Shown here: piece by piece, positions 1 through 20,883 of the stretch
Layout of the letters: each line of letters begins with the position of its first letter
Numbering within the stretch: the first letter of the stretch is position 1
Source of the DNA: Nematostella vectensis
Lineage: Eukaryota > Cnidaria > Anthozoa > Actiniaria > Edwardsiidae
Assembly (NCBI RefSeq): GCF_932526225.1
Contig: NC_064038.1
Coordinates: 5,502,741-5,566,740, forward strand
Direction of reading: 5' to 3'
DNA length: 64,000 nucleotides
Position numbers and translations under genes: made by a program
Notes under the pieces: model-generated
Databases searched by the model: none
Told to the model about the DNA's origin: nothing
Seen by the model: the letters and a program-made list of their open reading frames with translations, nothing else

Positions 1-59
1 GGTAGACGGGTGGACTTTAAGGGCAAGCCTGTATTAGAGCTAACCTAGCTCTAACAGAC

Positions 60-677
60 ATGGGAAACAGCGACGTTAGCGGTGGTGCCATATACCCCTC
101 GCTTCTCAGTGTTTGCCCGCAAACGCACATGACGCAGGTAGTCGGCGGCGACGTGCAAAGCTTCCGACTCCAGAAAATATGTGACACTCAGGCGGTTCTA
201 GACAACGAGATAACACATCATCGACAGGTGCGGAAAAAGTATAAGCGCGCCTTTGCCGTTACCCATGTTGTGTCTGTGGCATCCGGCATCGCTGCAGGGG
301 CGCTTTCCAGCGCCGGGGTAGGGGGCTCTTTGAGTGGGATAGGGGTTCTGATCGGTGGTCCTCTGGCAGGGGTTGCTGGGCTGGTCGGTGTCGTGGGCGT
401 AGGCGCAGGGATAGTCTCTAGGGGTCTTACGAGCAAGGTGGCTAAACACGAAGACACGATGGTTTTAGCGGAGAGTAAGAAAAACTCGGTCAGCGAGCTG
501 GTCTCTAAGGCTCTGCAAGACGGGCGTATCTCAGACGAAGAGTTTCGGCTAATACTTCGGGAACAAGAGAGATACTACGCGCTCAAGGCTGCTATCAGAG
601 CTCGACACGGCCTAGCACCGCGTGAGAAAAAAAGCAGGAAAGGGCCCTCCCTGGAGACACGCGAAAAGATGAAATAG
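60..677 (+). CDS. Uncharacterised 205-aa protein with Gly/Ala-rich hydrophobic core
   Basis: This single ORF begins at the first ATG and ends at TAG. Residues 1-40 are polar. Residues 45-64 are basic (HHRQVRKKYKR). Residues 67-120 form a Gly/Ala/Val-rich hydrophobic stretch that could span a membrane once or twice. The C-terminal half is charged and probably helical (SKVAKHEDTMVLAESKKNSV, then ISDEEFRLILREQERYYALK). I recall proteins of this kind recurring as unnamed multicopy ORFs in cnidarian and other invertebrate genomes, which suggests a mobile-element passenger, but I cannot name the family. The ORF is visibly richer in GC than most of the window and lies about 220 bases before a giant satellite. 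The frame stays coding-like for about 16 codons after the TAG (RLREIREEFGSGVFE), so the true C-terminus may be longer and this copy may carry a nonsense change. Confidence 0.5.
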   Translation: MGNSDVSGGAIYPSLLSVCPQTHMTQVVGGDVQSFRLQKICDTQAVLDNEITHHRQVRKKYKRAFAVTHVVSVASGIAAGALSSAGVGGSLSGIGVLIGGPLAGVAGLVGVVGVGAGIVSRGLTSKVAKHEDTMVLAESKKNSVSELVSKALQDGRISDEEFRLILREQERYYALKAAIRARHGLAPREKKSRKGPSLETREKMK

Positions 678-898
678 AGGCTGCGAGAAATTCGCGAAGA
701 GTTCGGGAGCGGGGTATTCGAGTAAAACTCAGGTTTAAACGCCACGCTAGCGGCTTCGGATTTACGGCCGAAAAGCGGTTTTTCCGCGCTCCGTAGGGTG
801 GCGGTCCAATCGAATGCTCGGTGTACTTCAGGACAGACGGGGGTCTAATTGCAAGGTTCCCACATGTTGTGTGTGTGTTTGTGTGTGTGTTTTTTTTT
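678..898. other. GC-rich flank with TG and poly-T tract
   Basis: This stretch holds no gene. It contains a short hairpin (GCGGTTTTTCCGC, near 774-786) and a TG-rich then poly-T microsatellite at about 866-899 that leads straight into the satellite array. Confidence 0.6.
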
Positions 899-3800
899 TC
901 TACGCGAAACACGCTCGATGTAGATTAACTTTTGCCAATTGTTTATCTACGCGAAACAGGCCCGACGTAGATTAACTTTTGCCAAAAGTTTATCTACGCG
1001 AAACACGCCCGACGTAGATTAACTTTCGCCAATTGTTTATCTACGCGAAACACGCCCGATGTAGATTTACTTTTGCCAAAAGTTTATCTACGCGAAACAC
1101 GCCCGACGTAGGTTAACTTTTGCCAATTGTTTATCTACGCGAAACACGCCCGACGTAGATTAACTTTTGCCAATTGTTTATCTACGCGAAACACGCCCGA
1201 TGTAGGTTAACTTTTGCCAAAAGTTTATCTACGCGAAACACGCCCGATGTAGGTTAACTTTTGCCAAAAGTTTATCTACGCGAAACACGCCCGACGTAGG
1301 TTAACTTTTGCCAAAAGTTTATCTACGCGAAACACGCCCGATGTAGATTAACTTTTGCCAATTGTTTATCTACGCGAAACACGCCCGATGTAGATTAACT
1401 TTCGCCAATTGTTTATCTACGCGAAACACGCCCGATGTAGGTTAACTTTCGCCAATTGTTTATCTACGCGAAACACGCCCGATGTAGATTAACTTTTGCC
1501 AATTGTTTATCTACGCGAAACACGCCCGATGTAGATTAACTTTCGCCAATTGTTTATTTACGCGAAACACGCCCGATGTAGATTAACTTTTGCCAATTGT
1601 TTATCTACGCGAAACACGCCCGATGTAGGTTAACTTTCGCCAATTGTTTATCTACGCGAAACACGCCCGATGTAGATTAACTTTTGCCAATTGTTTATCT
1701 ACGCGAAACACGCCCGATGTAGATTAACTTTTGCCAATTGTTTATCTACGCGAAACACGCCCGATGTAGATTAACTTTCGCCAATTGTTTATCTACGCGA
1801 AACACGCCCGATGTAGATTAACTTTCGCCAATTGTTTATCTACGCGAAACACGCCCGATGTAGATTAACTTTTGCCAATTGTTTATCTACGCGAAACACG
1901 CCCGATGTAGATTAACTTTTGCCAATTGTTTATCTACGCGAAACACGCCCGATGTAGATTAACTTTCGCCAATTGTTTATCTACGCGAAACACGCCCGAT
2001 GTAGGTTAACTTTCGCCAATTGTTTATCTACGCGAAACACGCCCGATGTAGATTAACTTTTGCCAATTGTTTATCTACGCGAAACACGCCCGATGTAGAT
2101 TAACTTTTGCCAATTGTTTATCTACGCGAAACACGCCCGATGTAGATTAACTTTCGCCAATTGTTTATCTACGCGAAACACGCCCGATGTAGATTAACTT
2201 TTGCCAATTGTTTATCTACGCGAAACACGCCCGATGTAGATTAACTTTTGCCAATTGTTTATCTACGCGAAACACGCCCGATGTAGATTAACTTTTGCCA
2301 ATTGTTTATCTACGCGAAACACGCCCGATGTAGATTAACTTTCGCCAATTGTTTATCTACGCGAAACACGCCCGATGTAGGTTAACTTTCGCCAATTGTT
2401 TATCTACGCGAAACACGCCCGATGTAGATTAACTTTTGCCAATTGTTTATCTACGCGAAACACGCCCGATGTAGATTAACTTTTGCCAATTGTTTATCTA
2501 CGCGAAACACGCCCGATGTAGATTAACTTTCGCCAATTGTTTATCTACGCGAAACACGCCCGATGTAGGTTAACTTTCGCCAATTGTTTATCTACGCGAA
2601 ACACGCCCGATGTAGATTAACTTTTGCCAATTGTTTATCTACGCGAAACACGCCCGATGTAGATTAACTTTTGCCAATTGTTTATCTACGCGAAACACGC
2701 CCGATGTAGATTAACTTTCGCCAATTGTTTATCTACGCGAAACACGCCCGATGTAGATTAACTTTTGCCAATTGTTTATCTACGCGAAACACGCCCGATG
2801 TAGATTAACTTTTGCCAATTGTTTATCTACGCGAAACACGCCCGATGTAGATTAACTTTTGCCAATTGTTTATCTACGCGAAACACGCCCGATGTAGATT
2901 AACTTTCGCCAATTGTTTATCTACGCGAAACACGCCCGATGTAGGTTAACTTTCGCCAATTGTTTATCTACGCGAAACACGCCCGATGTAGATTAACTTT
3001 TGCCAATTGTTTATCTACGCGAAACACGCCCGATGTAGATTAACTTTCGCCAATTGTTTATCTACGCGAAACACGCCCGATGTAGATTAACTTTTGCCAA
3101 TTGTTTATCTACGCGAAACACGCCCGATGTAGGTTAACTTTCGCCAAAAGTTTATCTACGCGAAACACGCCCGACGTAGGTTAACTTTTGCCAAAAGTTT
3201 ATCTACGCGAAACACGCCCGACGTAGGTTAACTTTTGCCAAAAGTTTATCTACGCGAAACACGCCCGACGTAGGTTAACTTTTGCCAAAAGTTTATCTAC
3301 GCGAAACACGCCCGATGTAGGTTAACTTTTGCCAAAAGTTTATCTACGCGAAACACGCCCGACGTAGGTTAACTTTTGCCAAAAGTTTATCTACGCGAAA
3401 CACGCCCGACGTAGGTTAACTTTTGCCAAAAGTTTATCTACGCGAAACACGCCCGACGTAGGTTAACTTTTGCCAAAAGTTTATCTACGCGAAACACGCC
3501 CGATGTAGGTTAACTTTTGCCAAAAGTTTATCTACGCGAAACACGCCCGACGTAGGTTAACTTTTGCCAAAAGTTTATCTACGCGAAACACGCCCGACGT
3601 AGGTTAACTTTTGCCAATTGTTTATCTACGCGAAACACGCCCGATGTAGATTAACTTTTGCCAATTGTTTATCTACGCGAAACACGCCCGATGTAGATTA
3701 ACTTTCGCCAATTGTTTATCTACGTGAAACAGGCCCGATGTAGGTTAACTTTTGCCAAAAGTTTATCTACGTGAAACACGCCCGACGTAGGTTAACTTTT

Positions 3801-6078
3801 GCCAAAAGTTTATCTACGCGAAACACGCCCGACGTAGGTTAACTTTCGCCAATTGTTTATCTACGCGAAACACGCCCGATGTAGATTAACTTTCGCCAAT
3901 TGTTTATCTACGCGAAACACGCCCGATGTAGATTAACTTTCGCCAATTGTTTATCTACGCGAAACACGCCCGATGTAGATTAACTTTTGCCAATTGTTTA
4001 TCTACGCGAAACACGCCCGATGTAGATTAACTTTCGCCAATTGTTTATCTACGCGAAACACGCCCGACGTAGGTTAACTTTCGCCAATTGTTTATCTACG
4101 CGAAACACGCCCGATGTAGATTAACTTTCGCCAATTGTTTATCTACGCGAAACACGCCCGATGTAGATTAACTTTCGCCAATTGTTTATCTACGCGAAAC
4201 ACGCCCGATGTAGATTAACTTTTGCCAATTGTTTATCTACGCGAAACACGCCCGATGTAGATTAACTTTCGCCAATTGTTTATCTACGCGAAACACGCCC
4301 GATGTAGATTAACTTTTGCCAATTGTTTATCTACGCGAAACACGCCCGATGTAGGTTAACTTTCGCCAAAAGTTTATCTACGCGAAACACGCCCGACGTA
4401 GGTTAACTTTTGCCAAAAGTTTATCTACGCGAAACACGCCCGACGTAGGTTAACTTTTGCCAAAAGTTTATCTACGCGAAACACGCCCGACGTAGGTTAA
4501 CTTTTGCCAAAAGTTTATCTACGCGAAACACGCCCGATGTAGGTTAACTTTTGCCAAAAGTTTATCTACGCGAAACACGCCCGACGTAGGTTAACTTTTG
4601 CCAAAAGTTTATCTACGCGAAACACGCCCGACGTAGGTTAACTTTTGCCAATTGTTTATCTACGCGAAACACGCCCGATGTAGATTAACTTTTGCCAATT
4701 GTTTATCTACGCGAAACACGCCCGATGTAGATTAACTTTCGCCAATTGTTTATCTACGTGAAACAGGCCCGATGTAGGTTAACTTTTGCCAAAAGTTTAT
4801 CTACGTGAAACACGCCCGACGTAGGTTAACTTTTGCCAAAAGTTTATCTACGCGAAACACGCCCGACGTAGGTTAACTTTCGCCAATTGTTTATCTACGC
4901 GAAACACGCCCGACGTAGATTTACTTTTGCCAAAAGTTTATCTACGCGAAACACGCCCGATGTAGGTTAACTTTTGCCAATTGTTTATCTACGCGAAACA
5001 CGCCCGATGTAGATTAACTTTCGCCAATTGTTTATCTACGCGAAACACGCCCGACGTAGGTTAACTTTTGCCAATTGTTTATCTACGCGAAACACGCCCG
5101 ACGTAGGTTAACTTTTGCCAAAAGTTTATCTACGCGAAACACGCCCGATGTAGGTTAACTTTTGCCAATTGTTTATCTACGCGAAACACGCCCGATGTAG
5201 GTTAACTTTTGCCAATTGTTTATCTACGCGAAACACGCCCGACGTAGGTTAACTTTTGCCAATTGTTTATCTACGCGAAACACGCCCGACGTAGGTTAAC
5301 TTTTGCCAAAAGTTTATCTACGCGAAACACGCCCGATGTAGATTAACTTTTGCCAAAAGTTTATCTACGCGAAACACGCCCGACGTAGGTTAACTTTTGC
5401 CAATTGTTTATCTACGCGAAACACGCCCGATGTAGGTTAACTTTTGCCAAAAGTTTATCTACGTGAAACACGCCCGACGTAGGTTAACTTTTGCCAATTG
5501 TTTATCTACGCGAAACACGCCCGACGTAGATTTACTTTTGCCAATTGTTTATCTACGCGAAACACGCCCGATGTAGGTTAACTTTTGCCAATTGTTTATC
5601 TACGCGAAACACGCCCGACGTAGATTAACTTTCGCCAATTGTTTATCTACGCGAAACACGCCCGACGTAGATTTACTTTTGCCAAAAGTTTATCTACGCG
5701 AAACACGCCCGACGTAGGTTAACTTTTGCCAAAAGTTTATCTACGCGAAACAGGCCCGACGTAGGTTAACTTTTGCCAAAAGTTTATCTACGCGAAACAC
5801 GCCCGACGTAGATTTACTTTTGCCAAAAGTTTATCTACGCGAAACACGCCCGACGTAGGTTAACTTTTGCCAAAAGTTTATCTACGCGAAACAGGCCCGA
5901 CGTAGGTTAACTTTTGCCAAAAGTTTATCTACGCGAAACACGCCCGACGTAGGTTAACTTTTGCCAATTGTTTATCTACGCGAAACACGCCCGACGTAGG
6001 TTAACTTTTGCCAAAAGTTTATCTACGCGAAACACGCCCGACGTAGGTTAACTTTTGCCAATTGTTTATCTACGCGAA
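899..6078. repeat. 47-bp satellite array, about 110 copies
   Basis: The unit starts TCTACGCGAAACACGCCCGA and is 47 bp; 5180 bases give about 110 copies with no interruption. Monomers vary at only a few places: CGACGTAG or CGATGTAG, AGATTAAC, AGGTTAAC or AGATTTAC, CTTTTGCC or CTTTCGCC, and CAAAAGTT or CAATTGTT. Each unit contains two dyads: CTACG...CGTAG around the first half, and AACTTTT-GCC-AAAAGTT in the AAAAG variant. Variant order shows higher-order duplication. A rare pair of CTACGTG-bearing monomers at 3721 recurs at 4755, exactly 22 units later. The block before it is offset by 26 units, so four monomers were gained or lost. The array ends inside a unit at TACGCGAAGC. Confidence 0.97.
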
Positions 6079-6638
6079 GCGTTTCTATGAAAAGCCAAAG
6101 TCTCCCCCGTTAACATCGCTACACCGTCTAAGTCTGAAGTTATGCAGTGGCTAATATATGCAGCTAAGCGCTTCAGTGGTTTTTACCCATGCTTACATGC
6201 GGGCTTGTCGCGTAGTCGCAAAGCCCGTTGATGACAACCTTTTGTCAAACGACTGTATAAGTTATTGAGCATACAATTTGTTCTCGAATATTTATTAAAC
6301 AAATTTAGGTTTAAAAACAACAGATCATTTAAACTTGTAATCGGGATGAAACCAAAAGTCGCACTAGAATTACCATCATAAGTCAAATAATTGTTACGAA
6401 AAGCGACTAGGTTTTTATCAAAACACACAATTTAACACCGTTACACGTTTACCTAAGTTGAGGCCATGAACCATAATGGGTCGTAGGATGGTTCGCCGGA
6501 ACTCTACTGCTGCAGTAGAATTTCCTTTGTTCTCGATGACATCTACTGAGGTTTCCGGTCGCGGTTACGAACATAAAACTTCAACCTCAGTTAGCCAATT
6601 ACCGAACCTAGGTTGGAAGCACTAGTCTAACCACGGGG
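6079..6638. other. Intergenic: 3' flank and possible 3'UTR of gene A
   Basis: No coding signal is seen. Read on the minus strand, an AATAAA at 6291-6296 lies about 345 bases past the stop of gene A and is a candidate polyadenylation signal. The boundary with the satellite is at about 6079. Confidence 0.45.
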
Positions 6639-15144
<8,506 letters not shown>

Positions 15145-17431
15145 GATGAAGCCAAAACGACAAGTACTTGGCCTAAGAAGCTATCAAAACAGCTGCAATA
15201 CTCCTGTGTATTTCCAATGATTTTTTTTTATTTCACTAACGCACAAAGTGTTCATTCAGTCCAGGTGTTACTACATGTGCGCATGTCTCTTATACTATGC
15301 ACTGCTGACATAAATCCCGGCGACATCGGGGGCCCAGGTAGGACAAACCCACCGACGGAAGGGGGAGATTTCTTTTCCACCGTGAAAAATGTACTTTGGG
15401 GACCGGGTTTTTTTGTAGGGCAAAAATGAGACACACATCTTCAAGGTTTCGCTAGTACTTTATAGCCCCCAAACGTGCCTGTAGGTTGGGGGAGGAGGGG
15501 GGAAGGGGGGGGAGAGGGGGGGAGGGGGGGGCTCATCATATTTGCATCCAAAAATAATATGGAAATAGAGAACCGAGTTCGTGAGAATCCTTTCATGCAG
15601 AACTTTATTTATCAGTGATTAATACTTGTAGCTTCTTTTTTAGTTTGAAATTTGTATAAATAATTTTATTAGTTTAGCATGTTCAGCATGTTCTTAGCAT
15701 GTTCTTGGCGGAATGTCAGGCTGGACGTTCTTATAAAAAAAGAGGAGTGTAAAGAGCAAAGACGCACAGTAGTACATACGCGTATACACCTATTTCAAAT
15801 AAGGTTGCCCTTGGAAAAGCCATGTTTCATAGCCCGCAATGCTTCATGGGTACGTTGAGCCAGGCTGGGCCGTTCTTACTTTTGGGATATTTTAGCCGAA
15901 TAGTATCTTAACGATGTTCTTAAATTCTAGTGTATATAAAATTATAATACCCAATGAGTTATTAGGAAGATAATTACAGTAATAATCAATAGCAATAAAA
16001 AGGTTGTTACTAGGAGCACTTTTTGATTCTGCATTTTAGAACGCATCAGGACTAAAAAAGAAAAAAAAATTCTGCTATCTGAGCCTCGGCATGTTCTTAG
16101 CATCTTCTTAAAATTTGGTGAAATCTTAGGCTGGAGGTTTCATAAAAAAAGAGTATATCAACTAGATAAGCAAATAAGCGTAAATAAAAAACAAATCCAG
16201 GTTTGGAAAGGTAAAGCATTTTCTTGCTTTATATACCTGTAACCAGTCTCAGGGCTTACAGAGACCATAGGATAGAGAAATTGATGTATAAAGTGTGCAA
16301 CCGTGTTTGAAATAGGGTTATTTAAATATTTTAGTTTGAGTTGAAGTCATTCACTCTTTACACTGGGGTATTTAATTCTCAGGGAAATAAATCAGCTAAG
16401 GCTAACACACCAAACCGCGGCGCCAGTGTCTTCATAGCGGCGTAAATATACTATTTCACTTCCCAGCTTCAGCAGACCATTTTATTATTCTACACAGTTT
16501 GTCTGTAGCTTTTTTAGTTAGACCAATTCAATATATATGGTGTCTTTCGCCCCGAAAAGTAGGGGAATGAGTTCAAGAGTATTTAGAACAACTGAAAAAA
16601 GAAAATTAGAAAAATGTTACGATTTATTCTTAGACATTTTTACAATTAACTTAAACTTTTTAACTTTTTTTCATATTTGTTATGATAAATTTTAAACTTT
16701 TTTATGAAATTTTTTATCATGCAACACATATATTTATCTATTTTAGCTTGTGAGCATATTTATGTCTTGCCTTTTTTATTATTTTCAAATCAAAATTGCA
16801 AATTATTATCATTTTTCTTTATGTTAACTTTTTTTAGTTAAAGAGCTGTAATGCGCCATTGAACTTCAGGAAATGGCGCTATACAAATTAATTATTATCA
16901 TTATTATTATTGATGTTGTTGCTGCTGCTGCTGTTGTTGTTAATGTTGTATTTACAAATATTACCATTATTATTACTCGAAAACAGGGACAGCGGAGACC
17001 ATTTTAAAATGGTAGGGCTAAAAATCTGGCCAAGACAAACAAGCATATATCTGGAGCCCTAAAAAATCTGTGTTACTGAAAAAACTCAACCCGGCAAGCC
17101 AAAAAGTGGTAGAACTATAGCACTACCAGCCTTTTCCTCTCCGCGGTCCCTGAAAAGCTCTCCAAGGAGCCAAAGTCATACATACCTTTGTCAAATATTG
17201 CAAGAAACAAGTATGTGAAGAAACATCAAAATATACATCTAGAAAGTTTTCTACTTTATCGCATTAGCTAATTCAGATAAACCGATAAAAATAGATTCTT
17301 TCTTACACTTAGCATTTTGCCAGGATGGCAAAATGGCGGCCGAGAGATAATCTTTAAATGTGTGTATGGAACAGGTTATCAAGCCTAATCCCAAACCTCT
17401 CGCGATTCCTGTGAATAAAAGCAATCTATCA
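15145..17431. other. Intergenic between genes A and B, with repeats
   Basis: This holds a G-rich tract at 15487-15532 with quadruplex potential. It also holds a dispersed repeat at about 15697-16160, and an AT-rich tract at 16600-16850. At about 16850-16925 there is a retroposon-like 3' tail (GGAAATGGCGCTATACAAAT followed by ATT and TGC repeats), the style of CR1/L2-type or SINE ends. I see no gene. Confidence 0.6.
15697..16160. repeat. Dispersed repeat, copy 1
   Basis: The stretch from about 15860 to 16140 (GGCCGTTCTTACTTTTGGGA ... TCTGAGCCTCGGCATGTTCT) matches 49005-49282 closely in the same orientation. An extra partial copy of its tail (GCTGGACGTTCTTATAAAAA) lies at 15720-15745. It has no coding capacity and the element type is unknown. 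It gives the empty-site sequence for the hAT-like MITE at 49283. Confidence 0.8.
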
Positions 17432-20400
17432 CTACAATATGGGTCGGAGGACTGTAATGGATAACACTAGTATCATTTTTGGGACCGTTGTCATGGTGAC
17501 GGCAGATTTGGGTCTTTCATGCTCCTTCTGGAAGTACGCAGACCCACAATTCAGCTTGGTCACGGCAGATTGATCGTACGACCTGAGAACACATTTGCCC
17601 CGATCGTCGGGCGAGGACGGGGTCGCGAATTCGAACGAACTGCAACTAAAAGAAACACAAAATGGCTGTCACCATATCTTTACTATTATAAGCGTTACGT
17701 CTGCGTGCAAACGTTTTTGATTGGTCGATCGGTATGACGTCATCAACCTGCACAAGCTTTTGACGAGAATTCTTGCAGGCGCCATTACAGAAAACACTAA
17801 GAAGTCCTCTAAAAACTCGCTAAGTATATCGGCATGTCTGGAGATAAGGCATTGTTCTACTACTCCTTTGGAAATCCACATTCTAATGACAACCGTTCTG
17901 TGAATAAAAACACGAGAGTTTGTTACATCAGTAGTTTTTGTATTTTACCAAAATACAAGATATGAGCCCTCTTTTCAGGTTACTCAAAGTTTCTGAGGGT
18001 GAGGAAGTGATACCAGTCCCCCTTTCACTATCGCTACATTTTTTCAGCCCCGCCCTCCCCCCCCCCCCCCCCCCCCCCCCTCGTCAAAGATATGTCCTTC
18101 GGCCCCTGTGTCATAATTTGTTCGCCTGAGTTAAGTTTCCTTAACTAAAAATAATATTATCTCAACTAGGCTAAGACTTAAGACTGGTGATTTCGACATT
18201 TTAATGGGTAGCCTGTGCTTTGGAAACCACTAATATTTGGTAGCCTGTGGAGTTCATTACAATAATAGAATGCCTTATATAGAAGATCTGTTTGTCATGT
18301 TTCCTGTTTTAAATCTCTTTTAATTATTTCTCGTTAGGAGATTGTTGTAATTAAGGTCTGTTATCAGTTTTGACATTATTGACATTGGTGATGTTTGTAA
18401 ATGAACATTGTTTTTAGTAGTATCCAAATAACAAAGTTAACCAAACAAAATAGAACAAAGTCATTTATAATCCAGTTAGTTGTTATACACTAAAGTGTGA
18501 TTTTCCCGTTCATGGACAACAATAAAAAAATACTCTAATGCATGTATTTAATAAAAGTGCTCCTCAGAGTATGGCGCTATCCTCCTAGTAATGAAGCTCG
18601 TGTCAATAAAGATGTGGTTCTCGTATATAATTGGCCAATTTTCTTAAAACTTCTTTTTTGTTGGCCACGGTAGCACGCGCCGCACTATAAACTTGTAAAA
18701 CCACAATGTTATCGGAGATATAGTGTTTTACCTTTTTGTATTATCACACAGTGAAGCACACTCAGAAACAGTCTTGTTCTTTACATTTGCCAAGCTTTCG
18801 TTTGTTGCCAGACATATATAGCCAATCTTCTCATAGCCAACGGGCTCTGCAAGACGAGATAAGATGGGGCGAATCGTAAGACGCATATTGTTTCAGGTCC
18901 ACGTTCTTTGATCTCAGGTTCTTTGAGTGGCCATGGGGGGAGAAAGGAAGAAGGTACGCAGGGGTTGAAGACGAATTCTTGTAAAAGACGAGTTACAATC
19001 ATGGGTTCTCAAAAAAAAAAAACAGAATAAAAGAAAAGTAAACGCTCTTGTAGAGATTGGCATCCTTTAAACAGCCTCTGGCAGCCGCCATTTTGTCATC
19101 CTAGCAAAGTACCAGGAGTGAAAAAGCATCCATTTCCATCGGCTGATTTGGGGAAGCAAATGCGATATTTTCGATTGAAATTGATGAATTAAGTATTAAA
19201 CTTTGTTTTTAGATAACTGTTTTGAGGTTTTAACACATTATGCGCCTTCCAATATCGAATAACACAATGACGTGTGGCTGACAAGGGCACTTTTATACTA
19301 CCCAATACTGTCTTACCATCGCACCTTTCTCCCTTAAGTCCACCAGGACAGGCGCACGTGTAGAGGAACCCACCAGTAGCGTGGCACGTTCCACCGTTCC
19401 GACAAGGCGTGAGAGAAAGGCACACGTCATGAGCTGAAATGGAAAACATCTCAGTGGAGGACCCAGGGATGCTTCAATGGGTGCAATAGACCCATCCTTT
19501 TTGTAAACAATAACAAGGGAGTGGTTGGTCGACATTTTTTTTAATGCGATGATTGTTATTAGCAGGGCCACTGCTCAAGAGTTGAGTACCTCGTTAGAAA
19601 CAGAGCAGAATGAATTTCATTTGGCTGAGCTTCAAGACTTTTTGGCAAATATTATCTCGAGCAATTATGCTATGGTAAACAACAACTGCATTTTTGTGTC
19701 CTGATTTCTCTGCGCGGCAATTGCTGCTGCTAGAAAAGGCTGACTTCACTTGTCGTCTTGGAGTAAATAAAAAACTAGAAAATATATTTTGCTCAGTTGG
19801 CCCCTCAATCTCAGCGCTACAAAAACTCAAGGTTACCCATGACACTTCCTCAACTTAAAAAAAAAAATTGTCTCCTTGAGACCGTGATCTGAGCGGTACA
19901 AAACCATGGTTACTCATGACACTTCTCCCATCAATAACTCGTACATAACCGAAACACCCATAGCAGCCCTGCATATACTTACATAGAGGAAGGACATACT
20001 TGCGTGAGTCCCGTATCACGCAATTCCCACTTCCTGTCACGCAAGTCTTGCTCATAAAACTAATAAAGCCGTATTTCAAAGATAGCGATCCATTTCTCCC
20101 CGAGACAGGGTATTTGCAGCAGGAAGCATTGATAGAGACTACGGGGTCGTAGATACAAAACACATAGGAGCTGTTGTCTGCAGTCGTAACGGGTTTTATA
20201 GCATCTTCTTTGAGGATATCATTTGACCCGTCTGTTTTCTGTTTCATTTGGGTAAACTCCACCGTGCATGAGTCTGATGGGTCACACGCGGCGAGATATA
20301 TATTGATGCAATTTCTGCTGTTCGTGGCTTCGAGATGGTATTTGCTGGAGTTACCTGTTTAATATAAGATTGCATGTTATTTGTTTGTTTACTTAAAGTG

Positions 20401-20883
20401 TACATGCAGCATTTTCTTAATCACACGCCTCTCTGAAACCCACATACGGAAGAGAGCTACCTAATTGATATTTTTTCCTAATTTGAATTTTTAGCGCCTT
20501 CTTAGGAGTGGAAGGCTTTTGATGTAGACCTAATAATAGGGTTGCACATCGTATTTTATTGGGTCAAAATCGGGCCTCGGGTATTTTAGGGGGTATCTAC
20601 AGAAAATAGAGTATTGTATTAGAAATGCTATCTTTAGGGTTTGCAAAAAAGACGCTACGAGCCAAAGTTTTCTAGATTATCTAAAAACAACGACTTCTAA
20701 ACGTTAGATTGTGGAAGAATTATGTTCTGAAGTTTGTAAACAGAGTCGTGTATGTTATCATTCAGAATGATAGATATTCCTAATGAGAAATATAATTATT
20801 CTATTGTTTGCGGTCTTACTTGGTAAAAGGGTCGCCCTGGACACATCTATAGCAAGATAAATGATGACTGCAAAAACAAACAT
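17432..20883 (-). CDS. Gene B: secreted/surface protein, 8-Cys domain + EGF + PAN/apple (293 aa)
   Basis: Five exons: 20820-20883, 19983-20354, 19317-19433, 18732-18846 and 17432-17645. Phases are 1,1,1,2 and the joined length is 882 bases. Exons 1, 2 and 4 have exactly the lengths of their gene A partners (64, 372 and 115), strong evidence of common descent. Exon 1 encodes a signal-like start (MFVFAVIIYLAIDVSRA). Exon 2 is the unnamed domain with eight matching cysteines (SSYVFCIYD, INASCCKYP). Exon 3 is an EGF domain (CRNGGTC...CACPGGLKGERC). Exons 4-5 give the PAN/apple-like pattern (VSECASLCD, then CSSFEF) with six cysteines. The C-terminus ends in a short hydrophobic run (MILVLSITVL) that may be a GPI or membrane signal, weaker than in A. 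It lies 2.3 kb upstream of A on the same strand, so A and B are a tandem duplicate pair. Confidence 0.85.
18055..18080. repeat. Poly-C tract in intron 4 of gene B
   Basis: A run of about 22 C lies between exons 5 and 4 of gene B. Confidence 0.9.

Noticed and set aside
899-6078. CRISPR-like array
   Set aside because: Units are contiguous 47-mers without unique spacers, and the genome is clearly eukaryotic.
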